NCBI RefSeq assembly: GCF_900090325.1 | Contig: NZ_FMHW01000002.1 | Span: forward strand, 7,131,001-7,195,000 | Reading direction: 5' to 3' | Length of the DNA stretch: 64,000 bases | Origin: Micromonospora pallida | GTDB lineage: Bacteria; Actinomycetota; Actinomycetes; Mycobacteriales; Micromonosporaceae | Part shown: in pieces, positions 44,131-52,721 of the stretch | Position numbering within the stretch: the stretch's first letter is position 1 | How the letters are laid out: each line of letters starts with the position of its first letter | Translations under genes and position numbers: made by a program | The notes under the pieces: model-generated | Seen by the model: only the letters and a program-made list of their open reading frames with translations | Told to the model about the DNA's origin: nothing | Databases searched by the model: none

Positions 44131-44883
44131 ATGGCGCAGCGGGTCGCGATCGTCACGGGAGGCGCGCGGGGAATCGGCGCGGCCACCGCCCGCCGGTTGG
44201 CCGCCGACGGACTGGCGGTCGCCGTGGTGGACATCGAGGAGTCCGCGACGAAGGAGACGGTGGCGGCGATCGGCGCGGCCGGTGGCACGGCGCTGGGCGT
44301 CGGCGCGGACGTCTCCGACCGGAGCCAGGTGGAGGCGGCGGTGGAGCGGGTCGCCGCCGAACTGGGCGCGCCGACCGTCCTGGTCAACAACGCCGGGGTG
44401 CTCCGGGACAACCTGCTGTTCAAGATGACCGACACCGACTGGGACACGGTCATGGGGGTGCACCTGCGCGGCGCCTTCCTGTTCAGCCAGGCCGCTCAGA
44501 AGCACATGGTGGAGCAGAAGTGGGGGCGGATCGTCAACCTCTCCAGCACCTCCGCCCTGGGCAACCGGGGGCAGGCGAACTACGCGGCGGCCAAGGCCGG
44601 GCTCCAGGGCTTCACCAAGACCCTCGCGATCGAACTGGGCCCGTTCGGGGTGACCGTCAACGCGGTTGCCCCCGGCTTCATCGTCACCGACATGACCGCG
44701 GCGACCGCCGCCCGCATGAAGGTCGACTTCGACGCGCTCCAGAAGCACTCCGCGGCCGAGATCCCCGTCCGCCGGGTCGGCCGGCCGGACGACATCGCCC
44801 ACACCATCTCGTTCCTGGTCAGCGAGGGAGCCGGCTTCGTCTCCGGCCAGGTGGTCTACGTCGCCGGCGGTCCCCGCGACTGA
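44131..44883 (+). CDS. 3-oxoacyl-ACP reductase-like SDR
   Basis: A 250-residue classical short-chain dehydrogenase. TGGARGIG (9-16) binds NADP(H), NNAG (86-89) stabilises the core, and Ser138, Tyr151 and Lys155 are catalytic (YAAAK). GGAGG lies directly before ATG 44131, and TAGGGT at 44093-44098 is a -10 candidate. FabG-type beta-ketoacyl reduction is the best guess, but monocistronic paralogues often reduce other ketones. Confidence 0.87.
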   Translation: MAQRVAIVTGGARGIGAATARRLAADGLAVAVVDIEESATKETVAAIGAAGGTALGVGADVSDRSQVEAAVERVAAELGAPTVLVNNAGVLRDNLLFKMTDTDWDTVMGVHLRGAFLFSQAAQKHMVEQKWGRIVNLSSTSALGNRGQANYAAAKAGLQGFTKTLAIELGPFGVTVNAVAPGFIVTDMTAATAARMKVDFDALQKHSAAEIPVRRVGRPDDIAHTISFLVSEGAGFVSGQVVYVAGGPRD

Positions 44884-44985
44884 GCCGTCGTCCGGGTCGC
44901 GGGACGCTCCCCGCGACCCCGGACCGGTGATCCGTGTGTCCGTGTTTCGTGGTCCGGTGGCGTGGTCCGCCGGACCACGGCGGGG

Positions 44986-45402
44986 TCAGGCCCGCTCGTG
45001 CCGGGTGTGGTAGAGCCAGACCAGGCCGAGCACCGGCAGCACCAGTGGGATGTACCCGTAACCGCTGCCGAATCCGGACCAGACGGTGTCGTCCGGGAAG
45101 AGCGCCGGGTCGACCAGGCTGAGTACGCCCACGCCGAGCACCCCGACCAGTTCGACGGTGCAGCAGGCCAGGGCGATCCGGCGACCGGTGTGGCCGCCCC
45201 GGGCCAGCCCGACGGTGGCCACGATGTAGATCACCGCGGCCAGCGCGGAGAGCAGGTAGGCCAGCGGGGCCTCGTTGAACCTGGTGACGATCTGGAGCCC
45301 GGCCCGCGAGGTCGCCGCGATCGCGAAGAGCAGGTAGACGGCGATCAACAGCCGCCCCGGCCCCTGGCTGGTGGCGCGCTCGGGCGTCCGGGTCTCAGCC
45401 AC
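44986..45402 (-). CDS. Membrane protein of unknown function
   Basis: A 138-residue protein with four hydrophobic helices (about 16-36, 45-68, 78-98, 112-130) and a short soluble start. GTG 45402 lies inside the end of the upstream gene (8-base overlap), supporting an operon of two membrane proteins. GSGYGYIPLVLPVLGLVW is the most distinctive stretch. No transport motif is visible. Confidence 0.75.
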   Translation of the reverse strand: MAETRTPERATSQGPGRLLIAVYLLFAIAATSRAGLQIVTRFNEAPLAYLLSALAAVIYIVATVGLARGGHTGRRIALACCTVELVGVLGVGVLSLVDPALFPDDTVWSGFGSGYGYIPLVLPVLGLVWLYHTRHERA

Positions 45403-45790
45403 CGGCGACCGCCCAGGTCTGCTGGAGCCGGACAACGACCACCGGCAGCACCAGGCAGACCACGCCGACGATCGCCGCGCCCCACCGGGTGGGCTCCATC
45501 TTCGCCAGCACGGCCGCCAGCGGGGGCAGGAAGACCAGCGTCACCAGGTAGCCGGCGAACGCGCCGGGTTCGCCCGGTCGTTCGCCCCCGCCGAGCGCCA
45601 CCAGGGCGACCACGGTCAGCGCCAGCAGCGCGACCTCCAGCACGACCAGGCCCAGCAGATGGGTACGGTCCGGGGGTCGGTTGCGCGCCGCCGTCACCAG
45701 GCTCCACGCCGCGAGTACGAGCGACAGCACGATCGTGACGGTCGCGAGGATCCCGTCCACCGGTGAGCCGGCTGCGGCGGCACTGGTCAT
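45395..45790 (-). CDS. Membrane protein of unknown function
   Basis: A 131-residue protein with four hydrophobic helices (about 13-33, 45-65, 77-97, 105-125). ATG 45790 is the first start giving a sensible N-terminus (MTSAAAAGSPVDGILATV). It overlaps the next gene by 8 bases. Both small membrane proteins probably act together; there is no other clue. Confidence 0.75.
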   Translation of the reverse strand: MTSAAAAGSPVDGILATVTIVLSLVLAAWSLVTAARNRPPDRTHLLGLVVLEVALLALTVVALVALGGGERPGEPGAFAGYLVTLVFLPPLAAVLAKMEPTRWGAAIVGVVCLVLPVVVVRLQQTWAVAGG

Positions 45791-45940
45791 CGGGACAGCG
45801 TACTCAGCTCCCCGGTGACCCCCGGAGTGGCCCGTCCGGGGTGGCTGAGCTGATGCAGCCGGCTGCGTCCGCTCCGCCGGCGCACTAGCGTGGAGCGCGG
45901 ACCGGGCAGGGGCCGGGGTCGACGACGATGGGGGTGCAGG

Positions 45941-46842
45941 TTGCTGAGGTTCGGACTGTTCGGCACCGGTTACTGGGCGGCGGAGACGCACGCGGCGGCG
46001 CTGGCCGCGCACCCGCGCGCCGAACTGGTCGGGGTCTGGGGACGCAACCCGGAGAAGGCCGCCGCGTTGGGGCAGCGGCACGGCGTGCCCACGTACGGCG
46101 AGGCGGACGCCCTGATCGAGGCGGTGGACGCGATCGCCGTGGCCCTGCCCCCGGACGTGCAGGCGGAGATCGCGGTCCGCGCCGCCACCGCCGGCCGGCA
46201 CCTGCTGCTGGACAAGCCGTTGGCCCTGAACCTGGCCGACGCCGACCGGGTGGTCGCTGCCGCCGAGCAGTCCGGGGTCGCCTCGGTCGTCTTCTTCACC
46301 CAACGCTTCCACCCGAACGTGGTGGGCTTCCTCGGGGCGACCGCTGCGGCGGGCGGCTGGCACCACGCCCGGGTCACCATGTTCTCCTCAATCTTCCAGC
46401 CGAGCACCCCGTACGCGGACTCGGCCTGGCGGCAGAAGCACGGCGCGCTCTGGGACGTCGGCCCGCACGCGCTCTCGCTGGTCCTGCCGGTGCTCGGCGG
46501 GGTGACCGGGGTGACCGCCGTGGACGGCCCGCGCGGCCTGGTGCACCTGCTGCTCACCCACGAGGGTGGCGCGACCAGTTCCATCTCGCTGACCCTGGAC
46601 GCGCCGCCGGAGGCGCGGGCCCGGGACATCATCTTCTTCGGCGAGAACGGCACCGAGGCCGTGCCACCGGGGACGGCAGCCCGGTCACCGCCTTCGGCCT
46701 CGCCGTCGACCAACTTCTCGAGGAGATCGACGCGGGCACCCGGGACCACCGCTGCGACGTCCGCTTCGGCCGCGACGTGGTCGCCGTCCTCACCGCCGCC
46801 GAACACTCCCGCACCACTCCCCACCCCGTTTCGCCCCGGTGA
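45941..46842 (+). pseudogene. Frameshifted Gfo/Idh/MocA-family oxidoreductase
   Basis: From TTG 45941 the protein reads MLRFGLFGTGYWA (NAD(P)-binding GxGxxG-like), DKPLALNLADADR and WDVGPHALSLVLPVLGG, all family motifs (Lys in DKPL, His in GPHA). At about 46661-46672 (GTGCCACCGGGGAC) the frame must shift to continue GDGSPVTAFGLAVDQLLEEIDAG to the TGA at 46840. One base is missing there. The first frame otherwise runs into unrelated sequence. It is either a recent pseudogene or a sequencing error. The stop codon lies inside inverted repeat B2. Confidence 0.78.
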
Positions 46843-46891
46843 TCAAGAAGGTTGCGTCAGGTGCTCGACACTGACGCCGCCTTCTTGATCA
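46840..46891. repeat. Inverted-repeat element, family B copy 2
   Basis: Arms 46840-46860 (starts TGATCAAGAAGGTTGCGTCA) and 46871-46891 pair at 19 of 21 positions. It is closely related to 17243-17301. The first TGA of the left arm is the stop codon of the upstream gene. Confidence 0.8.
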
Positions 46892-46943
46892 ACCGCTGGA
46901 AAACAGGGCGCGGGGGTGCGGGGGTGGGGGCTACGGTGCGGGC

Positions 46944-47063
46944 ATGTGCACGCATGCCCTGATCGACGTGGCCGTGACGCCGGCCGCGTGGGGTCAGTCG
47001 TTGACGGCCCGCCCGCGAGTCCGGCGTCCGGCCCTGGCCGGCCGGTACGCCCACCGCGCCTGA
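46944..47063 (+). CDS. Candidate 39-residue leader peptide of the erm gene
   Basis: ATG 46944 to TGA 47061-47063. TACGGT at 46932-46937 ends 6 bases before the ATG, so it would be the first codon of a leaderless mRNA. Residues 23-28 read RPRVRR, containing R-x-R (+X+) steps, the kind of sequence at which macrolide-bound ribosomes stall in known erm leaders. AAAACA lies near -42, compatible with a WhiB7-type promoter. The peptide is too short for coding statistics to prove it. Confidence 0.42.
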   Translation: MCTHALIDVAVTPAAWGQSLTARPRVRRPALAGRYAHRA

Positions 47064-47097
47064 CCGCTCCGCGTCCGAGCTGACGCGTTCCTGAACC

Positions 47098-47249
47098 ACC
47101 GGTCCCCGCGTGGCCCACGCCTCGCGGGCCGCCGGTGTGTGGTGCCCGCGTATCCCGCCGTCCCCAGGGTCGTCCGAGTCCCGATCCGCTCGGACAGGCC
47201 CCGCCTCGTGCTGCCTGTCCGCCCCGCCGCCGCCCGGCGGCAGACAGGA
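47098..47249 (+). promoter_or_regulatory. Candidate translational attenuator before erm
   Basis: Besides a hairpin at 47098-47136, four segments can pair in two exclusive ways. Off state: GTCCGAG (47172-47178) with CTCGGAC (47189-47195), plus CCTGTC (47214-47219) with GACAGG (47243-47248), which buries the AGGA ribosome site; an inner GCCGCC/GGCGGC stem supports it. On state: CGGACAGGC (47191-47199) with GCCTGTCCG (47213-47221), a 9-bp stem that frees AGGA. Confidence 0.5.
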
Positions 47250-47256
47250 CGAACCC

Positions 47257-48060
47257 GTGGCGCCCCGCCGAATCCGTACCACCGCACGCGACCGGTCCCG
47301 TCGCGTACTGTCCCAGAACTTTCTCACCGACCCGGCCGCCGTCGCGCGGTTCGTCCGGGCCGCCGATCCGAACCCGGACGACCTGCTGCTGGAGGTGGGC
47401 GCCGGCCGGGGGCAACTGACCCGACCACTGGCCGCCCGCTGCCGCCGGCTGGTCGCGTACGAGGTCGATCCGGCCGTCACCGGCGAGTTGGCCGCGGTCT
47501 GCGCGGCCCTGCCCGGGGTCGACCACCGGCCGGAGGACTTCCTCGCGGCGGCCCCGCCGGGGGAGCCGTTCGCCGTGGTCGGCAACATTCCCTGGTCGTT
47601 GACGGCCGCCGTGGTCCGCTGGTGCCTCGCCGCCCCGCGACTGCGAACCGCGACCCTGCTGACCCAGCTCGAGTACGCCCGTAAGCGCAGCGGCGACTAC
47701 GGCCGGTGGACCCGGCTCACCGTCTCGACCTGGCCCGAGTTCACCTGGCGGCTGGCCGGTCGGGTGCCCCGAACAGCGTTCCGTCCGGTGCCCCGGGTCG
47801 ACGCCGGGATCCTGCGGGTCGAACGACGACCGGAGCCGCTGCTGCCGACGCGGGCGCTGCCGGCGTACCGGGGCATGGTGGAGCTGGGCTTCGGCGGGGT
47901 CGGCGGCTCGCTCGCGGCCTCACTGCGGACGGCGTATCCCCGGCCCCGGGTGGACGCCGCGCTGCGGGCGGTCCGGCTCGACCCGGCGACTCCGGTGGGC
48001 GAGGTGTGGCCCGAGCAGTGGCTGGTGCTGTTCCGCCTGCTGCACGCCCGACGGGGCTGA
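47257..48060 (+). CDS. erm: Erm-type 23S rRNA adenine N6-methyltransferase
   Basis: A 267-residue SAM-dependent RNA methylase. SQNFLTDPAAVARFV (19-33) and LEVGAGRGQLT (45-55) are the SAM-binding start; the catalytic loop is NIPW (110-113), where most Erm proteins have NIPF or NIPY. It should methylate A2058 of 23S rRNA and give macrolide-lincosamide-streptogramin resistance; actinobacterial members of this type are often mono-methylating. GTG 47257 is 7 bases after AGGA. KsgA (16S) is less likely given the RRVLSQNFL start and basic length. No macrolide cluster is nearby. Confidence 0.85.
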   Translation: MAPRRIRTTARDRSRRVLSQNFLTDPAAVARFVRAADPNPDDLLLEVGAGRGQLTRPLAARCRRLVAYEVDPAVTGELAAVCAALPGVDHRPEDFLAAAPPGEPFAVVGNIPWSLTAAVVRWCLAAPRLRTATLLTQLEYARKRSGDYGRWTRLTVSTWPEFTWRLAGRVPRTAFRPVPRVDAGILRVERRPEPLLPTRALPAYRGMVELGFGGVGGSLAASLRTAYPRPRVDAALRAVRLDPATPVGEVWPEQWLVLFRLLHARRG

Positions 48061-48090
48061 CCGGTAGCCGGCGCGCCGGCATTGGCAGGT

Positions 48091-48153
48091 GGCGGGTCGG
48101 TGGCAGGTGGCAGGCCGGTGGCTGGCGGGCCGGTGGCTGGCGGGCCGGTCGGT
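48091..48153. repeat. Short tandem GC repeats between erm and the DUF2795 gene
   Basis: CCGGTGGCTGGCGGG occurs at 48115-48129 and 48130-48144, with related GGTGGCAGGTGGCAGG before it and GGTCGGTCGGTC after it. Both flanking genes end here. No hairpin of note. Confidence 0.7.
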
Positions 48154-48156
48154 CGG

Positions 48157-48348
48157 TCAGGCCAGGGTGGTCAGGGCGTCGGCCAGCTCGTCGGCGGAGG
48201 CGAACTGCTCGACCGGCAGCGCCCGGAGGGCCTGGAGGAGTTCGGTGCTCGCGCCGAACTCCTGCGCCCGGCGCACCAGGTCCTCCCGGGAGACCGGGTA
48301 GTCCAGTCCGGCCAGGTACTCCAGCCACTGCCCGCCGCTGCCCGTCAT
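48157..48348 (-). CDS. DUF2795 protein
   Basis: A 63-residue protein. QWLEYLAGLDYPVSREDLVRRAQEFGA, then LLQALRALPVEQFASADELADAL, is the whole DUF2795 domain, a small helical fold common in actinobacteria and of unknown function. ATG 48348 has no ribosome site, but GGTAGC lies just upstream on this strand, so it may be leaderless. It is divergent from the erythromycin-esterase-family gene. Confidence 0.85.
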   Translation of the reverse strand: MTGSGGQWLEYLAGLDYPVSREDLVRRAQEFGASTELLQALRALPVEQFASADELADALTTLA

Positions 48349-48418
48349 GGACGGCGGCTACCCGCTGACGGTCGGGACACACCTGGTTTGTCCGGACCCG
48401 CCCCGGGTAGCCGCGGGC

Positions 48419-49675
48419 ATGCTGGTCCAGCGGCTCGGCGCGCCGAGCGACTTCGACCCGTTGCTGGCCCGTGTCGCCGACGCCCGGATCGTCATGCTGG
48501 GCGAGGCGACACACGGCACCTACGACTACTACCGGCTGCGGGAACAGCTCACCCGCCGGCTGGTCGCCGAGTGCGGGTTCTCCTTCGTGGCGGTGGAGGG
48601 GGACTGGCCGGACTGCGACCGGGTGCACCGCTCGGTCACCGCCGCCCGGCACGGCGCCGCCGACCCGCTGGCCGCCCTCGAACGCTTCGAGCGCTGGCCG
48701 ACCTGGATGTGGGCGAACGCCGAGGTGGCCCGCTTCTGCCGGTGGTTGCGCGCGTGGAACGTGGACCGGTCGGAGGGCCGCCGCACCGGCTTCCATGGGC
48801 TGGACGTCTACAGCCTCTGGGAGTCGATGCAGGCCATCTTCGACTACCTCGGTGAGGAGGATCCGGCGTCGCTGGAGGCCGCGCAGGAGGCGTACCGCTG
48901 CTTCGAGCCGTACGGCAAGCGACCCGAGGAGTACGGGCTGGCCAGCCGGTTCGTCTCGGCGCGGTGCGAGGAGGAGGTGATCCGCCTGCTGTCGCGTACC
49001 CGGGAACAGGCCTCCCTCGACGGACCGGACCGCTTCGCGGCCTGGCAGAACGCGGAGGTGGTGGCCGGCGCGGAGCGGTACTACCGGGCCATGGTGTCCG
49101 GCGGGGGAGAGTCCTGGAACGTCCGGGACGTCCACATGGCGGACACCCTGGACCGGCTGTTGGAGCGGTACGGCACCGGCTCCCGGGCCGTGGTCTGGGC
49201 GCACAACACCCACGTCGGCGACGCCCGGGCGACCGACATGGCCGACGCCGGCCTGGTCAACCTCGGGCAGGTCGCCCGGGAGCGGCACGGTGACGACGCG
49301 GTGGTACTGGTCGGGTTCGGCAGCTACCGGGGCGGCGTGGTGGCCGCACCACGCTGGGGGTCGGCGGCGGAGGCGATGACCGCGCCACCGGCCCGCCCCG
49401 GCTCCCTCGAACACCGGCTGCACGAGTTGCTGCCGGAGCGGGCGGTGCTGGTCTTCGGCGGTGCGGACCAGCCGGGCTGGGTCACCGGCACCGTGGACCA
49501 CCGGGCGATCGGGGTGGTCTACGACCCGACGCTGGAGGCACAGTCCAACTACGTGCCGACCCGGCTCGGTGAGCGGTACGACGCGTTCGTCTGGTGTGAC
49601 GAGACCACCGCGCTGCATCCGCTGCCCGCCCTGACCGCCCCGGGGGAACTGGAGACCTACCCGGCTGGCATGTAG
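48419..49675 (+). CDS. Erythromycin-esterase-family protein
   Basis: A 418-residue protein of the EreA/SuccR family. ARIVMLGEATHGTYDYY holds the catalytic Glu and His near residues 26-29; EGDWPDC, GFHGLDVYSLW and VWAHNTHVGD (second His) follow. True Ere enzymes hydrolyse the macrolide lactone; most actinobacterial relatives have no known substrate. Being next to erm makes a macrolide link tempting but unproven. ATG 48419 is preferred; ATG 48347 would overlap the divergent start and add 24 residues without family similarity. Confidence 0.82.
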   Translation: MLVQRLGAPSDFDPLLARVADARIVMLGEATHGTYDYYRLREQLTRRLVAECGFSFVAVEGDWPDCDRVHRSVTAARHGAADPLAALERFERWPTWMWANAEVARFCRWLRAWNVDRSEGRRTGFHGLDVYSLWESMQAIFDYLGEEDPASLEAAQEAYRCFEPYGKRPEEYGLASRFVSARCEEEVIRLLSRTREQASLDGPDRFAAWQNAEVVAGAERYYRAMVSGGGESWNVRDVHMADTLDRLLERYGTGSRAVVWAHNTHVGDARATDMADAGLVNLGQVARERHGDDAVVLVGFGSYRGGVVAAPRWGSAAEAMTAPPARPGSLEHRLHELLPERAVLVFGGADQPGWVTGTVDHRAIGVVYDPTLEAQSNYVPTRLGERYDAFVWCDETTALHPLPALTAPGELETYPAGM

Positions 49676-49696
49676 GCCGCATGCGGCTGGGGTGTT

Positions 49697-49748
49697 TGCA
49701 GGGGTCCCCTGCTACCGCTTTTTGCGGTGCAGGGGACCCCTGCTACCA
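49697..49748. repeat. Inverted-repeat element, family A copy 2
   Basis: GCAGGGGTCCCCTGC (49698-49712) and GCAGGGGACCCCTGC (49729-49743), complementary over 15 bases, with CCG/CGG extending the stem and a T-rich loop; both halves end in CTACC. Related to 15622-15677. It lies between converging genes and could end both transcripts. Confidence 0.85.
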
Positions 49749-49802
49749 ACCAACCCACCCCAGCGCGCAGTCTGGTGCGGACCGGTGCCGGGGTGGGGGA
49801 GA

Positions 49803-52055
49803 TCAGCGGGTGCCGGCTGCGGCCTTCTCGTCGAGGTGGGCGCGCAGGCCCTCGCCCTCGATGTCGACGTTCGGCAGGACCCGTTGCAGCCAGCGGGGCA
49901 GCCACCACGCCTTGTCGCCGAGGAGCGACATCACCGCCGGGACGATGGTCATCCGTACCACGAAGGCGTCGATGGCGACGCCGACGGCCAGCGCGAAACC
50001 CATCGACTTGATCACCGGGTCGTCGAGGAAGACGAACCCACCGAAGACCGAGATCATGATCAGGGCGGCGGCGGTGACCACCCGGGCCCCGTGACCCATC
50101 CCGCTGATGGTGGCCTGCGCGGCGGTGTCCCCGTGTACGAAGTCCTCCCGCATCCGGGAGACCAGGAAGACCTCGTAGTCCATGGCCAGCCCGAACAGGA
50201 TGCCGATGAGCAGGATCGGCAGGAAGCTGATCAGCGGACCGGGGGTGTCCAGACCGACCAGGTCGGCCAGCGTGCCCTGCTGGAAGACGGCCACGGTGAT
50301 GCCGAAGGTCGCCGCGACGGTCAGCAGGAAGCCCAGGGCCGCCTTGACCGGCACCAGGATCGACCGGAACACCAGCATCAGCAGCAGGACGGAGAGACCG
50401 ACGACGAGCAGCAGGTAGACCGGGAGCGCGGCGGACAGCTTTTCCGACACGTCGATGCCGATCGCGGTGACGCCGGTCAGCAGTACGTCCACCCCGTCGG
50501 TCCCGCGGACCGCGCCACGGATGTCGTGGACCATCCTCTCGGTCGCCTCGTCGGTCGGGCCGGTCTTCGGCACGACCGCCAGCAGCGCGGTCCGGCCGTC
50601 CGGGCTGAGCTGCGGCGGGGCGACCGCGAGTACGCCCCCGGTGCCCTGCACCTCCTGGGTGACCCGGGGCAGGGCGGCTGAGGTCCGCTCGGCGGAGTCA
50701 CCGGAGACCACCACCACGAGCCGGCCGGTGAAGCCCGGCCCGAAGCCCTCGGTGATCAGGTCGTTGGAGGTCCGGGCCGGGGAGCCGAGCGGAGCGGTGC
50801 CGGCGTCCGGCAGGGCCAGCCGCATGTCGGTGGCCGGGACGGCGAGCAGCCCCAGCCCGAGCAGGCCGACCAGGATGACCGGGATGCGCAGCCGGGTGAC
50901 CCACCCGGCCCAGCGGAATCCGAACCCGGAACGGTCCTCGGCGGCGGAAGCGCGCCCGGCGGTCGGGCCACCGGCGGCCGGCGCGGAAGTCCCGGTGAGC
51001 GTGGAGGTCCCGCCCGGCGCGGCCGTGTCGGCGGGGACGGCGTTCCGGAGGCTGCGGGGCAGCGCCCGGCGACCGGCGAAGCCGAGCAGCGCCGGTTGAA
51101 GGGTGATCGCGACCAGCACCGCCACGGTGACCGTGCCGGCTGCGGCGAGACCCATGACCGTGAGGAACGGGATGTTGACCACGGCGAGCCCGGCGAGCGC
51201 GATGACCACGGTCGCCCCGGCGAAGACGACGGCCGAGCCGGCGGTCCCCACCGCCCGCCCCACGGCCTCCTCGGGGGAGAGCCCGGAGAGCAGGTTCTGC
51301 CGGTGCCGGGAGGTGATGAAGAGGGAGTAGTCGATGCCGACCGCGAGGCCCAGCATCAGCGCGAGGATGGGGGCCGTGCTGGTCAGGCCGACCACGCTGC
51401 TGAGCGCGTAGAGCCCGGCCATGCCCGCGCCGACGCCGATCAGCGCGTTGAGCATGGTCATCCCCGCCGCGACCAGCGAGCCGAAGGTCACCACCAGCAC
51501 GAGCAGGGCGACCACCACGCCGAGCGCCTCGGTGGAACCGACCTCCGGCTCGGTGTTGAGCACCTCGCCGCCGGGGGCGACCTGGTAACCCTGGCTCTCG
51601 GCCCGCGCGCCGACCTCCTCGTACGCCTCGCGCTGCTCGTCGGTGATCTCGTCCGCGCCGGCGGAGAACTGCACCTGGATCAGGGCGTACCGGGCGTTCG
51701 GCGAGACCGCGCCGGCCTGGAACGGGTCGACCGCGCCGACCACGCCGGGCAGGCGGCTGGCCTCCTGCACCAGCTCCCGTACCACGGACTGCCCCTGCGG
51801 GGTGCCGAGCTGCCCGTCGGCGGGTGCCCTGACCGCGATGGTGCCGGTGGCGCCGCTGGCCGCCGGGAACTCCTTCGCCAGCAGGTCGAGGGCCTTCTGC
51901 GACTCGGTGCCGCGCATGGTGAAGTCGCTCGAGGTGGGGCCGCGGAACAGCGCCGCAGCCCCACCGAGTCCGATGAGCGCGACGAGCCAGAGCGCGACGA
52001 CGAGTCGCCGCTGGCGCAGCGCGCCCCGGCCGAGCCGGTACAACAAGGTCGCCAT
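49803..52055 (-). CDS. MMPL-family RND exporter
   Basis: A 750-residue membrane transporter. Two repeats each have a helix, a large extracytoplasmic loop (about 35-180 and 400-540) and five to six clustered helices. Family signatures include VGIDYSLFITSRHRQ and, in repeat 2, LAMDYEVFLVSRMRE, whose buried Asp-Tyr pairs carry protons. A linker of Thr/Ala/Pro (about 350-385) joins the halves. It exports lipids or drugs using proton-motive force. It lies 57 bases behind a TetR gene with twin operators and is probably repressed by it. Confidence 0.92.
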   Translation of the reverse strand: MATLLYRLGRGALRQRRLVVALWLVALIGLGGAAALFRGPTSSDFTMRGTESQKALDLLAKEFPAASGATGTIAVRAPADGQLGTPQGQSVVRELVQEASRLPGVVGAVDPFQAGAVSPNARYALIQVQFSAGADEITDEQREAYEEVGARAESQGYQVAPGGEVLNTEPEVGSTEALGVVVALLVLVVTFGSLVAAGMTMLNALIGVGAGMAGLYALSSVVGLTSTAPILALMLGLAVGIDYSLFITSRHRQNLLSGLSPEEAVGRAVGTAGSAVVFAGATVVIALAGLAVVNIPFLTVMGLAAAGTVTVAVLVAITLQPALLGFAGRRALPRSLRNAVPADTAAPGGTSTLTGTSAPAAGGPTAGRASAAEDRSGFGFRWAGWVTRLRIPVILVGLLGLGLLAVPATDMRLALPDAGTAPLGSPARTSNDLITEGFGPGFTGRLVVVVSGDSAERTSAALPRVTQEVQGTGGVLAVAPPQLSPDGRTALLAVVPKTGPTDEATERMVHDIRGAVRGTDGVDVLLTGVTAIGIDVSEKLSAALPVYLLLVVGLSVLLLMLVFRSILVPVKAALGFLLTVAATFGITVAVFQQGTLADLVGLDTPGPLISFLPILLIGILFGLAMDYEVFLVSRMREDFVHGDTAAQATISGMGHGARVVTAAALIMISVFGGFVFLDDPVIKSMGFALAVGVAIDAFVVRMTIVPAVMSLLGDKAWWLPRWLQRVLPNVDIEGEGLRAHLDEKAAAGTR

Positions 52056-52112
52056 GATGGTTTTCTAGTCCTGTCCTCGGGGTCGTGGATGCAAAACGGA
52101 CGCCGTGGGGGA

Positions 52113-52658
52113 TCAGTCGAGGGGCGCGAGGGCCCGGCGGGCGACGGCCAGTAGCGCGGCGCGCAGTTCGTCGTCGGGCAGGTCGGGGAACTCCGCGCAG
52201 GCGGCGGCCACCCCGGCGAGCACGATCAGCGCGCCCACCTGGGCCTCGGCCCGGCCGGATCCGCCGGCCAGGGCGTCCCGGAGCCGGTCGGAGCTGCGCT
52301 GGACGTGCGCGAAGGCGGGGTGCTGGAGCAGTTCCGGGAACTCGCCGTGCAGCAGCGCGATCTCCCGGCGGAAGCGCAGCGCCAGCTCGACGAAGCCCTC
52401 GACGGCGTCGCGTTGCGCGGCCGGCCCGGTCGACCCGGCCAACCGTTCGTCGAGGGCCAGCAGCATGGCGATGGCGGGGGCCATCAGTTCGGTGAGGATG
52501 GCTTCCTTGTTGGCGAAGTGGTAGAGCACGGCTGCCTTGGAGCAGCCGACCTCCCGGGCGATGTCCTGCAACGACGTGCCCTTGTAACCGGTCACCGCGA
52601 ACCGCCTCGCGGCTGCGGCGAGAATCCCGTCCCGGGTCTCCGGTACCGACCGTGCCAA
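52113..52658 (-). CDS. TetR-family repressor of the MMPL exporter operon
   Basis: A 181-residue regulator. N-terminal HTH: ILAAAARRFAVTGYKGTSLQDIAREVGCSKAAVLYHFANKEAIL, split here as GYKGTSLQDIAREVG and KAAVLYHFANKE. The C-terminal ligand domain is helical. TTG 52658 is 8 bases after GGGAGG and gives a compact start; GTG 52667 would overlap that site. It should bind the two palindromes at 52687-52721 and control itself and the exporter gene behind it. Confidence 0.88.
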   Translation of the reverse strand: MARSVPETRDGILAAAARRFAVTGYKGTSLQDIAREVGCSKAAVLYHFANKEAILTELMAPAIAMLLALDERLAGSTGPAAQRDAVEGFVELALRFRREIALLHGEFPELLQHPAFAHVQRSSDRLRDALAGGSGRAEAQVGALIVLAGVAAACAEFPDLPDDELRAALLAVARRALAPLD

Positions 52659-52686
52659 CCTGGCCACCTCCCACCATCGAGCATTC

Positions 52687-52721
52687 CTGACCGATCGGTC
52701 AGGAGCTGACCGATCGGTCAG
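52687..52721. promoter_or_regulatory. Twin TetR operators
   Basis: CTGACCGATCGGTCAG occurs twice, at 52687-52702 and 52706-52721, each a perfect 16-bp palindrome, 19 bases centre to centre. They sit 29 bases before the TetR start and upstream of the divergent LigD-like gene, so both directions may be controlled. Confidence 0.88.

Noticed and set aside
47110..47256. N-terminal extension of Erm from GTG 47110
   Set aside because: The 49-residue extension lacks Erm similarity and would include the RNA segments that appear to form the attenuator; GTG 47257 has a good AGGA.
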